DNA of 64,000 nt, from positions 52,716 through 116,715 of the forward strand of contig CAADGV010000032.1 of the NCBI GenBank assembly GCA_900696645.1, given 5' to 3'. The notes under the pieces were generated by a model. That model did no database searches. It was not told the DNA's origin and saw nothing but the letters and a program-made list of their open reading frames with translations. Every line of letters starts with the position of its first letter. Within the stretch, counting starts at the first letter, position 1. This document shows positions 9,367 through 17,556 of this stretch, piece after piece. Source of the stretch: an uncultured Chlorobiota bacterium. GTDB taxonomy: Bacteria; Bacteroidota; Ignavibacteria; UBA10030; UBA6906. Both the position numbers and the translations under genes were made by a program.

Positions 9367-10346
9367 GTGTTCACTTTCTTCAAGACAACATCCGCGAGCG
9401 CCCGAATGAACAGGCGGTTCGTATGCAACGCAGGCATCATGTCAAAGTACCGGATACCCAATTCCCTTGCTTCCTGCTTTCCTTCCATGTTAATTTCGGA
9501 AAGCGTCTCGATGTGATCGGATACAAAAGCGATGGGAATAACAACCATATGTGTCACCTTCTCGCGGGCAAGCCGCTCGATGGTTCCATCAAGCGACGGT
9601 TCGAGCCACTTCTGCGGACCGACCTTGCTTTGAAAGCACAAATGATGCGGCAAACCGAATTTCCCCTCCTCGACTACAGCCTCGTACGTCTTTCGTATGT
9701 GATGCGAGTAGGGATCTCCCTCCTTCACCAACTTCATCGGAGTACCGTGTGCGCTGAACACAAGATGCACCTTTGAACGCTCGGCAGGCTTCACACGCTT
9801 CAACGCAATTGTGATATTGTTCACCAACGCCTTGATGTAGAGGGGATGGTCGCAATACTGCTCGATCAACTTCGTCTCTACCCCGTTATAGCGTACACGA
9901 TTGAGAACCCTGTTCCACTCGTTGACGCTTGACCCCGTTGTTGATCTTGAATAGTGCGGATAAAGGGGTAGAAGGACGATTTTCTCAACACGATCACGGC
10001 GGATATGTTCAACCGCCTCCTCCGTCGTCGGATGCCAGTAGCGCATCGCGACATACACTTTTGCGTTGATCGATTTGCGCAGTTCCAGTTCTAATGCCCG
10101 TGCTTGCCTGTTTGTCAGTTTGAGGATCGGCGACTTGCCGCCGATATGTTTGTACAAGTCCTGAACTTTCGGGGCACGCTTCACGGAAATGAACTTCGCC
10201 AGCCGCTCACGAAACAGAAATGCAAGCGGAAGGTCGATAATATCGGGATCGCAGAAAAGGTTATAGAGAAACGGCTCTACGCTTTCGAGCGAGTCGGGCC
10301 CACCCAACTGCAGAAGAACTACTCCAACCGGTTTGTCATGATTCAT
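9363..10346 (-). CDS. hemH: Ferrochelatase
   Basis: Inserts Fe2+ into the porphyrin to finish heme. It is 327 aa, with the N-terminal VVLLQLGGPDSLESVEPFL signature, the LPLYPHYS segment and the catalytic histidine H200 in VFSAHGTPMKLVKEGDPY. No heme decarboxylase (chdC/hemQ) is visible in the window, and hemF supplies protoporphyrinogen, so the protoporphyrin-dependent reaction is the better reading. ATG at 10346 has only a weak ribosome site. It is separated from hemF by 21 bases and overlaps hemY by four. Confidence 0.95.
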   Translation of the reverse strand: MNHDKPVGVVLLQLGGPDSLESVEPFLYNLFCDPDIIDLPLAFLFRERLAKFISVKRAPKVQDLYKHIGGKSPILKLTNRQARALELELRKSINAKVYVAMRYWHPTTEEAVEHIRRDRVEKIVLLPLYPHYSRSTTGSSVNEWNRVLNRVRYNGVETKLIEQYCDHPLYIKALVNNITIALKRVKPAERSKVHLVFSAHGTPMKLVKEGDPYSHHIRKTYEAVVEEGKFGLPHHLCFQSKVGPQKWLEPSLDGTIERLAREKVTHMVVIPIAFVSDHIETLSEINMEGKQEARELGIRYFDMMPALHTNRLFIRALADVVLKKVNT

Positions 10347-10367
10347 ATGAGCACAAATTCCTCGGAA

Positions 10368-11303
10368 CTATTCCACCCAATTTCTTGGCAACTTCAACAA
10401 TTCAACAAGCTTTGCCTCACGCGAGTTCGGAGCCGGGTGGAAGTTGTAATGCCATTCCACCTTCGGCGGAAGTGAGACGAGAATAGACTCTATTCTCCCT
10501 CTTGTTTCAAGGCCGAATGTCGTTCCCCTGTCATACACAAGATTGAACTCTACATACCTGCCGCGCCGAAGCGCCTGCCAGGCACGCTCACGCTCTCCCC
10601 ACGGCTCGTTCATCCTCTTCCTGACAATGGGAAGATATGCGTCAAGCAAGGCCTCGCCGACTGATCTCACAAAATCAAAATACTGTTCCGTATCGCCACG
10701 CAAGTAGTCGAAAAACAACCCGCCGACTCCGCGTGCCTCTTCCCGATGCTTGATGAAGAAGTATTCGTCGCACCATTTCTTAAAGCGCTGATAATACTCC
10801 GATCCGTTTGCATCGCAAGCCTTCTTTAACACTGAATGAAAATGCCTGATGTCTTCCTCGTAAGGATAGTAAGGTGTCAAATCTGTGCCGCCTCCAAACC
10901 AACAATCTCCATTAGCCTGTTCGAAGTAGCGAAAATTGGCATGTACTGTCGGCACCATGGGGCTAAGGGGATGAACGATAAGCGAAATACCGGTCGCATA
11001 GAACTCGGTGGGAGAGACATTCATCTTAAGCGCAAGTGATTCGGGCAATCCGCCGAACACCGTTGACGTCAAGACTCCGGCCTTCTCGAACACCTTTCCC
11101 CCTTCAAGAACGCGGGTCAACCCGCCGCCGCCTGATTGGTCGGGATGTCGCCCATCGGCTCGCTCCCAACGATCTTCAGTAAAATATTTCTCGTTCTCGA
11201 ACGATTCAAGCCCGGCACAGATTGCCCGCTGGAGTTGCTCGAAGTACGCTCGTGCACGCTCTCCCAGCGGGGACATCGAACCCGATTTATGAAGATTGAA
11301 CAT
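10368..11303 (-). CDS. hemF: Oxygen-dependent coproporphyrinogen III oxidase
   Basis: Decarboxylates coproporphyrinogen III to protoporphyrinogen IX using O2. It is 311 aa, of normal family length. Characteristic segments are the WFGGGTDLTPYYPYEED motif, FKKWCDEYFFIKHR, the RGVGGLFFDYL segment and YVEFNLVYDRGTTFGL near the C-terminus. Start ATG at 11303 leaves 10 bases after the hemE stop; a second ATG at 11276 (MSPLGER) would shorten it by nine residues. No oxygen-independent hemN is visible in the window. Confidence 0.96.
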   Translation of the reverse strand: MFNLHKSGSMSPLGERARAYFEQLQRAICAGLESFENEKYFTEDRWERADGRHPDQSGGGGLTRVLEGGKVFEKAGVLTSTVFGGLPESLALKMNVSPTEFYATGISLIVHPLSPMVPTVHANFRYFEQANGDCWFGGGTDLTPYYPYEEDIRHFHSVLKKACDANGSEYYQRFKKWCDEYFFIKHREEARGVGGLFFDYLRGDTEQYFDFVRSVGEALLDAYLPIVRKRMNEPWGERERAWQALRRGRYVEFNLVYDRGTTFGLETRGRIESILVSLPPKVEWHYNFHPAPNSREAKLVELLKLPRNWVE

Positions 11304-11313
11304 CGTTCAGCGT

Positions 11314-12351
11314 TCACGAATGATACTGCGGGCTTTCCTCTTTCACTGCCCGCACAAAGGCTTGTGCATGCTCCACCGGCACATCAGGAAAAATGCCGTG
11401 ACCGAGATTGAACACGTGCCCAGTTCCTTTCCCGTACTTCTGCAGAATCGATTTCACTTCACGACGAATTGATTCGGGAGAGGAGTACAACGCCGACGGG
11501 TCAAGGTTTCCTTGCAGCGCCACCTTGTCTCCAATCACACTCTTTGCGTCCGCAATGTCGATCGTCCAATCAAGTCCGACAACATCGGCGCCAATGTCGG
11601 CGATCTCCTTTAGTGAATGATTGGCCCCCTTTGAGAATACAATAACAGGCTGTCCGTTGCGATGCAACTTGGACACAATCTGATGAATGTACTCAAGCGA
11701 AAACCGTTTGTACTGATCCGGCGTCAACACTCCTCCCCACGTATCAAAAATTTGAACCGCATCGGCACCCGCGGCCAACTGGGCCTCCAGGTACAGACGG
11801 ACTGACTCTGCAAGTGTGCCGAGAAGTTCTTTCATCAACTCAGGTTCGTCGAGCATCATGCGCTTCGCATACTTCCACTCCTTGCCACCCGATCCTTCAA
11901 TCATGTATGCGGAGAGTGTCCATGGCGACCCGGAAAATCCGATGAGCGGCACACGCCCGGCAAGGGCATGTTTCGTTGTTTCCAGCGCTTGCATGACGTA
12001 TCGCAGTGATTTCTCGGGATCAGGAATCTTGAGAGAATGAACATCCTCCCGGGTACGAACCGGGTTGTGAAACTTCGGGCCTTTCGACTCCACCATCTCC
12101 AGATGTAAACCCATCGCTTCGGGAATGACGAGAATATCGGAGAAGATAATCGCTGCATCGACGCCGATGATGTCGACCGGCTGCACAGTTACCTCAGCCG
12201 CTAGCTCCGGCGTTTTGCACATTGTAAGAAAATCGGATTTGGCTCGCACAGCTCTGTATTCGGGAAGATAGCGTCCTGCTTGGCGCATCATCCAGACTGG
12301 CGTTCGCTCAACTTTTTGGCGCTTGCATGCTCGAAGGAATAGGTCGTTCAT
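11314..12351 (-). CDS. hemE: Uroporphyrinogen decarboxylase
   Basis: Decarboxylates uroporphyrinogen III to coproporphyrinogen III in the cytoplasm. It is 345 aa, with the N-terminal PVWMMRQAGRYLPEYR signature bearing the substrate-binding arginines, the IIFSDILVIPEAMG segment with the catalytic aspartate, and GFSGSPWTLSAYMIEG. The Shine-Dalgarno AGGA overlaps the hemD stop region six bases upstream, suggesting coupled translation. Confidence 0.97.
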   Translation of the reverse strand: MNDLFLRACKRQKVERTPVWMMRQAGRYLPEYRAVRAKSDFLTMCKTPELAAEVTVQPVDIIGVDAAIIFSDILVIPEAMGLHLEMVESKGPKFHNPVRTREDVHSLKIPDPEKSLRYVMQALETTKHALAGRVPLIGFSGSPWTLSAYMIEGSGGKEWKYAKRMMLDEPELMKELLGTLAESVRLYLEAQLAAGADAVQIFDTWGGVLTPDQYKRFSLEYIHQIVSKLHRNGQPVIVFSKGANHSLKEIADIGADVVGLDWTIDIADAKSVIGDKVALQGNLDPSALYSSPESIRREVKSILQKYGKGTGHVFNLGHGIFPDVPVEHAQAFVRAVKEESPQYHS

Positions 12352-12357
12352 GAAATC

Positions 12358-13140
12358 CTAATGTCCGTTGTTGTTTTGATAGTATTCGTCGATTGCCTCA
12401 ACCAATCCTCTGCTCGTGGATTCCTTCGCTTCTATATCGACGTAAAATCCGAGCCGTTCAACGGCGTCACGAGTTGTCGGCCCGATTACTGCGATTTTTG
12501 TTTTTCGCGAAAGTCGTAAGCCTCCTGCACTAATCACTGCATTGAAATTCTTCGCAGCAGAGGGACTGGCAAATGTCACAACGTCACACCCGCCATCGAG
12601 CCATTGCTTCAGTTCCTGCACTGCGGATTCTTCAGGTGGATCGTTGCGGTACACTTGAACGGCATCGACTTCCGCACCCAGACTCACAAGTTCTTTCCCA
12701 AGATCATCTTTGCCGAGGTTACCGCGAACGAGTAAGAACCGTCTTCCGCGTACTTCATTCTGTTTGAAATAATCGATCAATCCTTCAGCAGAGAATAGGT
12801 CGGGTATGTGACGAACCCGAAAGCTCCTTTTCTCGATTTCTTCTGCCGTCTTCTCACCGACAGGAAATATGTCTGTGTGAGAAAGAGCGGAAGGATCCAG
12901 CTTACGTTCCTCAATTCGACGGAAGAACGCCTCCACGCCGTTGGTACTTGCAAACACAACCGCTTGATAGGTGGATAGCCGATCCAACGCCTCATCGCAT
13001 TCTTTCCAACTCTCCGGATCGGAAATGCTGATCATCGGAATGACAACTGCGTGTCCACCCCGTTTCTCAATCTCCTCGGTGAGTTGACCCGACTGCATTC
13101 GCTGACGGGTAACGAGAATTGTCTTGCCGGCGAGGCTCAT
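12358..13140 (-). CDS. hemD: Uroporphyrinogen-III synthase
   Basis: Closes and inverts ring D of hydroxymethylbilane to form uroporphyrinogen III. It is 260 aa. The family is poorly conserved in sequence, but VFASTNGVEAFFRR and the late DVVTFASPSAAKNF / KIAVIGPTTRDAVERLG segments are typical of the two-domain HemD fold. The position between hemC and hemE makes the call secure. Gaps are six bases to each neighbour. Confidence 0.93.
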   Translation of the reverse strand: MSLAGKTILVTRQRMQSGQLTEEIEKRGGHAVVIPMISISDPESWKECDEALDRLSTYQAVVFASTNGVEAFFRRIEERKLDPSALSHTDIFPVGEKTAEEIEKRSFRVRHIPDLFSAEGLIDYFKQNEVRGRRFLLVRGNLGKDDLGKELVSLGAEVDAVQVYRNDPPEESAVQELKQWLDGGCDVVTFASPSAAKNFNAVISAGGLRLSRKTKIAVIGPTTRDAVERLGFYVDIEAKESTSRGLVEAIDEYYQNNNGH

Positions 13141-13146
13141 GATTAA

Positions 13147-14127
13147 TTAGTTGCCGCCATCGCCGGCTTGCGGAACCGATGCTGACCGAATTGCGTCGAG
13201 GATGCGATCAGCCCCGCCTGCAAGAAGCGTTTCAGCCAGTCTTGTTCCAATACTCTCCGCCGACGAGATGTGGCCGTGCATTTTCCCGCGGACAATCGTC
13301 TTACCGTCCAACGAGCCTACAATAGCATCAAGTTTCAGAACTTGATCTCCGTTTTCATTTCCGACACGCCCGAATGTTCCAATCGGCACCTGACAGCCGC
13401 CTTCAAGTTTTCGCAACAGCGCACGCTCAGCCAACGCCGCTTGTGCAGTGATATGATGGTGAAGTGATTTCGCAAGCTCCGCCGTTCGTGCATCACCCAC
13501 TCTGATTTCTATACCCAATGCCCCCTGCCCGACTGCGGGAAGTATCGTCTCCGCATCAATGTTCTCGCCGATACGCGCCTCCCAACCAAGCCGGACAACG
13601 CCGGCACGGGCAAGAATCATTCCCGCCCAACTGCTTTCCCCAAGCTTCTTCATCCTCGTATTGAGGTTTCCGCGAATGTCAATGATTTCGAAATCAGGAC
13701 GAAGGCTCAACAACTGGCACTTCCTCCGTAAGCTCCCCGTAGCAATTTGTGCGCCTTGCGGTTGGCCTGACAATATTTTTTCCGGATTGTCGGGATGAGG
13801 AATGAACACATCCCTCACATCTTCACGCTCGCAAATTGCGCCGAGCGTAAGGCCGTCCGGAAGATGTGTCGGGAGATCTTTCAGACTGTGAACGGCAAGG
13901 TCAATCTGTTTGGTGAGAAGGGCCCCTTCGATCTCTCGCGTGAACAACCCTTTGTCGCCAATTTGCGAAAGAGGGGAATCGAGAACCTTATCCCCTTTCG
14001 TTTTGATAATCTCGATCGGGATTTCGAGATTGGGAAATCGCTTCAGCAATTCTCCTTGCACCCAATGTGCCTGCCACAAAGCAAGTTCACTGCCACGGCT
14101 TCCGATAATAATCCTCTCAGCCGCCAT
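13147..14127 (-). CDS. hemC: Porphobilinogen deaminase (hydroxymethylbilane synthase)
   Basis: Polymerises four porphobilinogens to hydroxymethylbilane using a dipyrromethane cofactor. It is 326 aa, starting IIIGSRGSELALWQAHWV. It contains the KDLPTHLPDGLTLGAICERED substrate-binding region and the cofactor-attachment cysteine in LEGGCQVPIGTFG. I chose ATG at 14127, which has an excellent GAAGGA site and overlaps the end of hemA by 11 bases. An upstream start at 14160 would add 11 residues with no family support. Confidence 0.96.
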   Translation of the reverse strand: MAAERIIIGSRGSELALWQAHWVQGELLKRFPNLEIPIEIIKTKGDKVLDSPLSQIGDKGLFTREIEGALLTKQIDLAVHSLKDLPTHLPDGLTLGAICEREDVRDVFIPHPDNPEKILSGQPQGAQIATGSLRRKCQLLSLRPDFEIIDIRGNLNTRMKKLGESSWAGMILARAGVVRLGWEARIGENIDAETILPAVGQGALGIEIRVGDARTAELAKSLHHHITAQAALAERALLRKLEGGCQVPIGTFGRVGNENGDQVLKLDAIVGSLDGKTIVRGKMHGHISSAESIGTRLAETLLAGGADRILDAIRSASVPQAGDGGN

Positions 14128-15412
14128 GAGTATCCTTCTCTTCGATTCCGAACAAATCACGCAGCGCTTTTATGCGGGTCACTGTCTCGGAACCCCGGGC
14201 GCCGTTTTGCGCCCCGTTTCGCAGGTTTGTAATCGGTTGGTGGAGGATTTTGTTGATGATGCGTTTTGTCAGCATTTCCACGAGTTCACGATCTTCCGGC
14301 TTGAAGCGGTTGATGTTCTTCTCTACTTCCAAGTGGCGAATCGCTTCAATCGCAGAGGTCAGTTCTTGTATTGTCGGGCCGACTTGCAACGAATTATGCC
14401 ACTTGAAAAACTCGACCGTCTCTTCGCGTACGATCGTGGTTACTTTCGGCAACTCGGCTTTGCGCTTTTCAATGTTCTTGTCAACAATAGCGCTGAGCGA
14501 ATCCATATCGTACACGAACACATTCTCTACCTTGTTGCACGAGGGATCGACACTGCGCGGAACGCTGATATCGATAATGAACAGCGGATTATTCGAACGC
14601 TGCTTCATTACGCTGCGTACATGATCGGGCTGAACGATGTACGCCGGACTGTTGACAGAGGTAATCACAATATCCACCGTGCGGAGTGCCTCCGAAATCT
14701 GTTCGTAGTCCAGCACTTCGCCAATGGCGTGCGCTTCCAGGGTTGCAATCAGAGCCTCGGCTTTTTCCCGTGTGCGGTTGGCTATTTTTATTCTCCCAAT
14801 CCCTTTGCCGATCAGATGCTTCATAGTCAGTTCGCCGGTTTCTCCCGCACCGATGAGCAGCGCCGATTTCTTGGGGAGTTCGGCGAAAATCTTGCTGGCC
14901 AACTCCACGGCAGCATAGCTTACGGAAACAGCGCCTTCGCAAATCGTTGTCTCCGTTCGGACTCGCTTTCCGACATGCAGCGTTGCCTGCATCAGCCGGT
15001 TCATCACCGGACCCATTGCCCCGATTTCCGTCGAGAGATTGAATGCTTCTTTCACCTGATTCAAAATCTGAATATCACCAATAACCATCGAATCAACGCC
15101 TGCGGCAACTTTGAACAAGTGGCTTACCGACCCGCCGGCAAGGCTGCCGTAGAAGTGGTTCGGTGTTACGACTCCCGATGCGCCTTTGAAATCAATAAGG
15201 AACTTCTTCAATCCAGCATCGTCAACTTGTGTGTCAGGCGTAAGCCCGTACAACTCCGTGCGGTTGCAGGTCGAGACCAGCATCGCTTCGTTGAAGTACT
15301 TTCCCTTCAACTGTTTCAATGCTTCCTTCACTTCGTCGTTCGACATCCACATCTTCTCACGAATATCGAGAGAAGCGGTGTTGTGACTTATGCCTATGGA
15401 AAGAAGATTCAT
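14117..15412 (-). CDS. hemA: Glutamyl-tRNA reductase
   Basis: NADPH-dependent reduction of glutamyl-tRNA(Glu) to glutamate-1-semialdehyde, the entry step of the C5 route. It is 431 aa, starting LLSIGISHNTASLDIRE. The catalytic Cys49 is in STCNRTELYG. An NADPH-binding domain (LLIGAGETGELTMKHL) and a C-terminal dimerisation helix domain follow. Its ATG is one base after the stop of the upstream hemX-like gene, an arrangement known from organisms in which HemX controls the reductase. Confidence 0.97.
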   Translation of the reverse strand: MNLLSIGISHNTASLDIREKMWMSNDEVKEALKQLKGKYFNEAMLVSTCNRTELYGLTPDTQVDDAGLKKFLIDFKGASGVVTPNHFYGSLAGGSVSHLFKVAAGVDSMVIGDIQILNQVKEAFNLSTEIGAMGPVMNRLMQATLHVGKRVRTETTICEGAVSVSYAAVELASKIFAELPKKSALLIGAGETGELTMKHLIGKGIGRIKIANRTREKAEALIATLEAHAIGEVLDYEQISEALRTVDIVITSVNSPAYIVQPDHVRSVMKQRSNNPLFIIDISVPRSVDPSCNKVENVFVYDMDSLSAIVDKNIEKRKAELPKVTTIVREETVEFFKWHNSLQVGPTIQELTSAIEAIRHLEVEKNINRFKPEDRELVEMLTKRIINKILHQPITNLRNGAQNGARGSETVTRIKALRDLFGIEEKDTHGG

Positions 15413-15413
15413 C

Positions 15414-16244
15414 TCAATAGAAACTGTGAAAACCGCTCATGTACATGTTTATCACCGTCATCGACAGAAATACAAATCCGAATGCGATGAGGGAAACGAT
15501 CATCATCTTGCGTCCCTGCCACCCTAATTTCCTTTTTGCCGCAAGACTAATTGCATACAATGCCCACACCGTCATTGTCCCGATCAGTTTCGGATCGAGA
15601 TATGAGAAACTGTCGAACGCCTTGGGGAGCCAAATCAAGCCGATGGCAATGGCAACGGTAAGCATGATGAAGCCGAAAATCTCGGACTTGCTGCTCATCT
15701 TCTCCAGCATCTCAAGGTTGGGCAGTTTGTTGTAGATCAGCCCGAAGCTTGATGATTTGATTTCGCGGTACAGCATCAGATACAGGAAGCCGTACACGGC
15801 AGAAAGTGAAATTGCCGTATAGCCCAACAACGCAGTAGAGACGTGAAAACCAAGCAGACGGCTTCTGAGGATCGGCGCAATTTCTGTCAAGTCTTTGATG
15901 TAGAAAGAAGAAACAAGCTGGAACACAAAGGCCAGCAGTAGAATGAACATACCTGTATTGCTTGCCTTTGTCCGCAGTTCGATGTAGGTGTACGCAATCG
16001 AAATGCACACGGCAAGCATCGTCATGATTTCAAATACTGTTGTAATGGGAGGATGGTCAAAAGCAACGGTACGGACTGCGATGTAAATGATGTGGAGTCC
16101 AACTGTGAAAAGCAGAGCGGGAGTTTTTAGTCGCGTGATGGCTGGCGCGTTGCGAAAAAAAGATACCGCGTAGATTCCCACCAAAAACGCATACAGCAGG
16201 GGCATTGCCACAACAAGAACGTCGACGAGCGTTACGATATCCAT
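15414..16244 (-). CDS. HemX-like / CcsA-family integral membrane protein
   Basis: Integral membrane protein of 276 aa with about eight helices, in the CcsA/HemX (cytochrome c assembly) family, first gene of the heme operon. The heme-handling WWD motif of true CcsA proteins (WGxYWxWD) is degenerate here: the matching stretch reads KAFDSFSYLDPKLI. That, and the place directly before hemA, favour a HemX-type role in controlling glutamyl-tRNA reductase or heme delivery rather than cytochrome c synthesis. Start ATG at 16244 gives a normal first helix (VTLVDVLVVAMPLLYAFLVG) and has GGAG three bases upstream. A longer in-frame start at 16325 is unlikely. Confidence 0.8.
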   Translation of the reverse strand: MDIVTLVDVLVVAMPLLYAFLVGIYAVSFFRNAPAITRLKTPALLFTVGLHIIYIAVRTVAFDHPPITTVFEIMTMLAVCISIAYTYIELRTKASNTGMFILLLAFVFQLVSSFYIKDLTEIAPILRSRLLGFHVSTALLGYTAISLSAVYGFLYLMLYREIKSSSFGLIYNKLPNLEMLEKMSSKSEIFGFIMLTVAIAIGLIWLPKAFDSFSYLDPKLIGTMTVWALYAISLAAKRKLGWQGRKMMIVSLIAFGFVFLSMTVINMYMSGFHSFY

Positions 16245-16389
16245 GAACTCCGATTGAAGAATGAAGAACGCTGAAAATATACGAAAAACGGGCTGAAACA
16301 GAAACAATGATGTAAATTTCAACATCTGTGCCGAAACACATCAAGCGATGATGGAGAAAAGGGCAGTTAAAATGATGGTCGGAAGGATG

Positions 16390-16419
16390 GTTAGACAAAT
16401 ACGTTGAGGGATTTGTCAA
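16390..16419 (-). promoter_or_regulatory. Possible sigma-70-type promoter of the heme operon
   Basis: Reading the minus strand, TTGACA (16419-16414) is followed after 18 bases by TCTAAC (16395-16390), about 145 bases before the hemX-like ATG. A second candidate, with a TATATT -10 at 16281-16276 but a poor -35, lies nearer the gene. The 220-base gap 16245-16464 contains no gene. Confidence 0.3.
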
Positions 16420-16464
16420 ATTCAGGAAGGGACATTCCGATATTTGAAACTGAACGGCTTGGTC

Positions 16465-16860
16465 TTAGCGCTTCCGCAACATCTTCGAAGCGACAACGGC
16501 AAACAGTCCGACGACGAGACCGTACGTGAGGCCGATAGCCGGCCCAATCAACAAAATGAAATATCGACCGGGGATTGCATCAGGAATCTGGCTGAACCCT
16601 TTTGCCGCCGTCGGGTTGTTTGCGCGATACATGTCGAAGAATGCGGCTTGCACCAACGAGTTGCAGACACCCATCGCTACAGCAGACAAGAGTCCGTGGA
16701 GAAACGGCTTCGGCGCTCGTCGTTTCGCTATCCAATACGCTGCAAAGAATGCTATGAACAGCCACAGCAAGGGTTCGATACGTTCGGTTAGTCCGAACAG
16801 CGATGCCGTTCCCATTGCAATGCCAAAGAACGCAAGTGTAAGGATGATTTTCCAGTTCAT
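16465..16860 (-). CDS. Small integral membrane protein, unknown function
   Basis: 131-aa protein with four predicted helices (ILTLAFFGIAMGTASLFGL, LLWLFIAFFAAYWIA, FLHGLLSAVAMGVCNSL and a long C-terminal one ending in VVASKMLRKR). I do not recognise a family. The start is firm: ATG at 16860 sits behind AAGGAGGGGG, one of the best ribosome sites in the window, although the frame is open 81 codons further upstream. It is 28 bases downstream of the small gene at 16889-17137, so the two are probably cotranscribed. Confidence 0.75.
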   Translation of the reverse strand: MNWKIILTLAFFGIAMGTASLFGLTERIEPLLWLFIAFFAAYWIAKRRAPKPFLHGLLSAVAMGVCNSLVQAAFFDMYRANNPTAAKGFSQIPDAIPGRYFILLIGPAIGLTYGLVVGLFAVVASKMLRKR

Positions 16861-16888
16861 ATCCCCCTCCTTGCTGTTTGGTTTGCTA

Positions 16889-17137
16889 CTATGCGCTCTC
16901 TTCAAGATGTGATTTGATTTGCTCAAGTTCTTCATTCGTCGAGGGGGAGCCTGAAAACTCTCTCCCGGCTCTCCGGTACCAGTAGCGGCTGTTGCTTTCA
17001 TCCCCTTCAATCTTGTGCAGCACGGCATGAATCCAGCAAGCAACCTCATCGTCGTAGTCTTGCACAATGCGATGGGCATCATCCCATTGACTGGCAAGGG
17101 CAAGGTTGACTGCTGTCAGAAGTGCATTCGTGTTCAC
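16889..17137 (-). CDS. Small conserved hypothetical protein (82 aa)
   Basis: Soluble, acidic 82-aa protein. The central pattern WDDAHRIVQDYDDEVACWIHAVLHKIEGDESNSRYWYRRAGREF resembles, from memory, a small conserved family of unknown function with an H-R-x-x-GD-x-x-NARYWYRRAG core; I cannot name a function. The start appears to be GTG (17137), as no in-frame ATG gives the full conserved region, and there is no obvious ribosome site. Confidence 0.65.
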   Translation of the reverse strand: MNTNALLTAVNLALASQWDDAHRIVQDYDDEVACWIHAVLHKIEGDESNSRYWYRRAGREFSGSPSTNEELEQIKSHLEESA

Positions 17138-17172
17138 GATTAACTAATCTAAACAATGGAATCGGAGAACTG

Positions 17173-17544
17173 TCAGGGACATAGATACTCTTTCGGTACG
17201 GGAATGTGCTGAATCTTGAAAAACGTCAACTGATCGAAATACCCTCTCTGGAACAGAATCAGGTCGTTCTTGATCTCAAAGAAGCCGCATCCCTGCAATC
17301 CGAGCGGGTCGCGCCATTCGAGTATAGCCCAATCGCCGACCTCATGAATTTTCACCTGAATGCAAACCATCTTTGCGCGGGCGAACTCAGTTTCGAACAA
17401 TTTCCTGATTTCCGCTCTCCCTTTCAACGGTTCCGTTACGACTTGATGGTTGATAGCGTCTTCCGCATACAATGCCATCAGGCCGTCAATATCGGTGGCG
17501 TTGAAACGGTCAATCCACAACTGGACAATTTGTGTCGGCGACAT
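17173..17544 (-). CDS. NTF2/SnoaL-like cone-fold protein
   Basis: 123-aa single-domain protein of the nuclear transport factor 2-like fold. It has an N-terminal helix QIVQLWIDRFNATDIDGLMALYAEDAI and a following beta-sheet core with H and D/E residues lining the presumed pocket (NHQVVTEPLKGRAEIRKLF). Proteins of this kind are often small isomerases or ligand binders, but the substrate is not predictable. It begins 12 bases after the acs stop and is likely the second gene of that unit. Confidence 0.75.
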   Translation of the reverse strand: MSPTQIVQLWIDRFNATDIDGLMALYAEDAINHQVVTEPLKGRAEIRKLFETEFARAKMVCIQVKIHEVGDWAILEWRDPLGLQGCGFFEIKNDLILFQRGYFDQLTFFKIQHIPVPKEYLCP

Positions 17545-17556
17545 CTTCAGCCTGTG

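Noticed and set aside
9363..11303. Coproporphyrin-dependent heme branch (CpfC/CgoX)
   Set aside because: HemF is present between hemE and hemH and no ChdC/HemQ is seen, so the protoporphyrin branch explains the operon better.
13910..15490. Long plus-strand reading frame (526 codons) across hemA/hemC
   Set aside because: Antisense to well-conserved hemA and hemC; its translation has no family character and no ribosome site, so it is a shadow of codon bias.
15414..16244. CcsA cytochrome c synthetase
   Set aside because: The WWD heme motif is degenerate and the gene is tied to hemA; no ResB/Ccs1 partner is adjacent.
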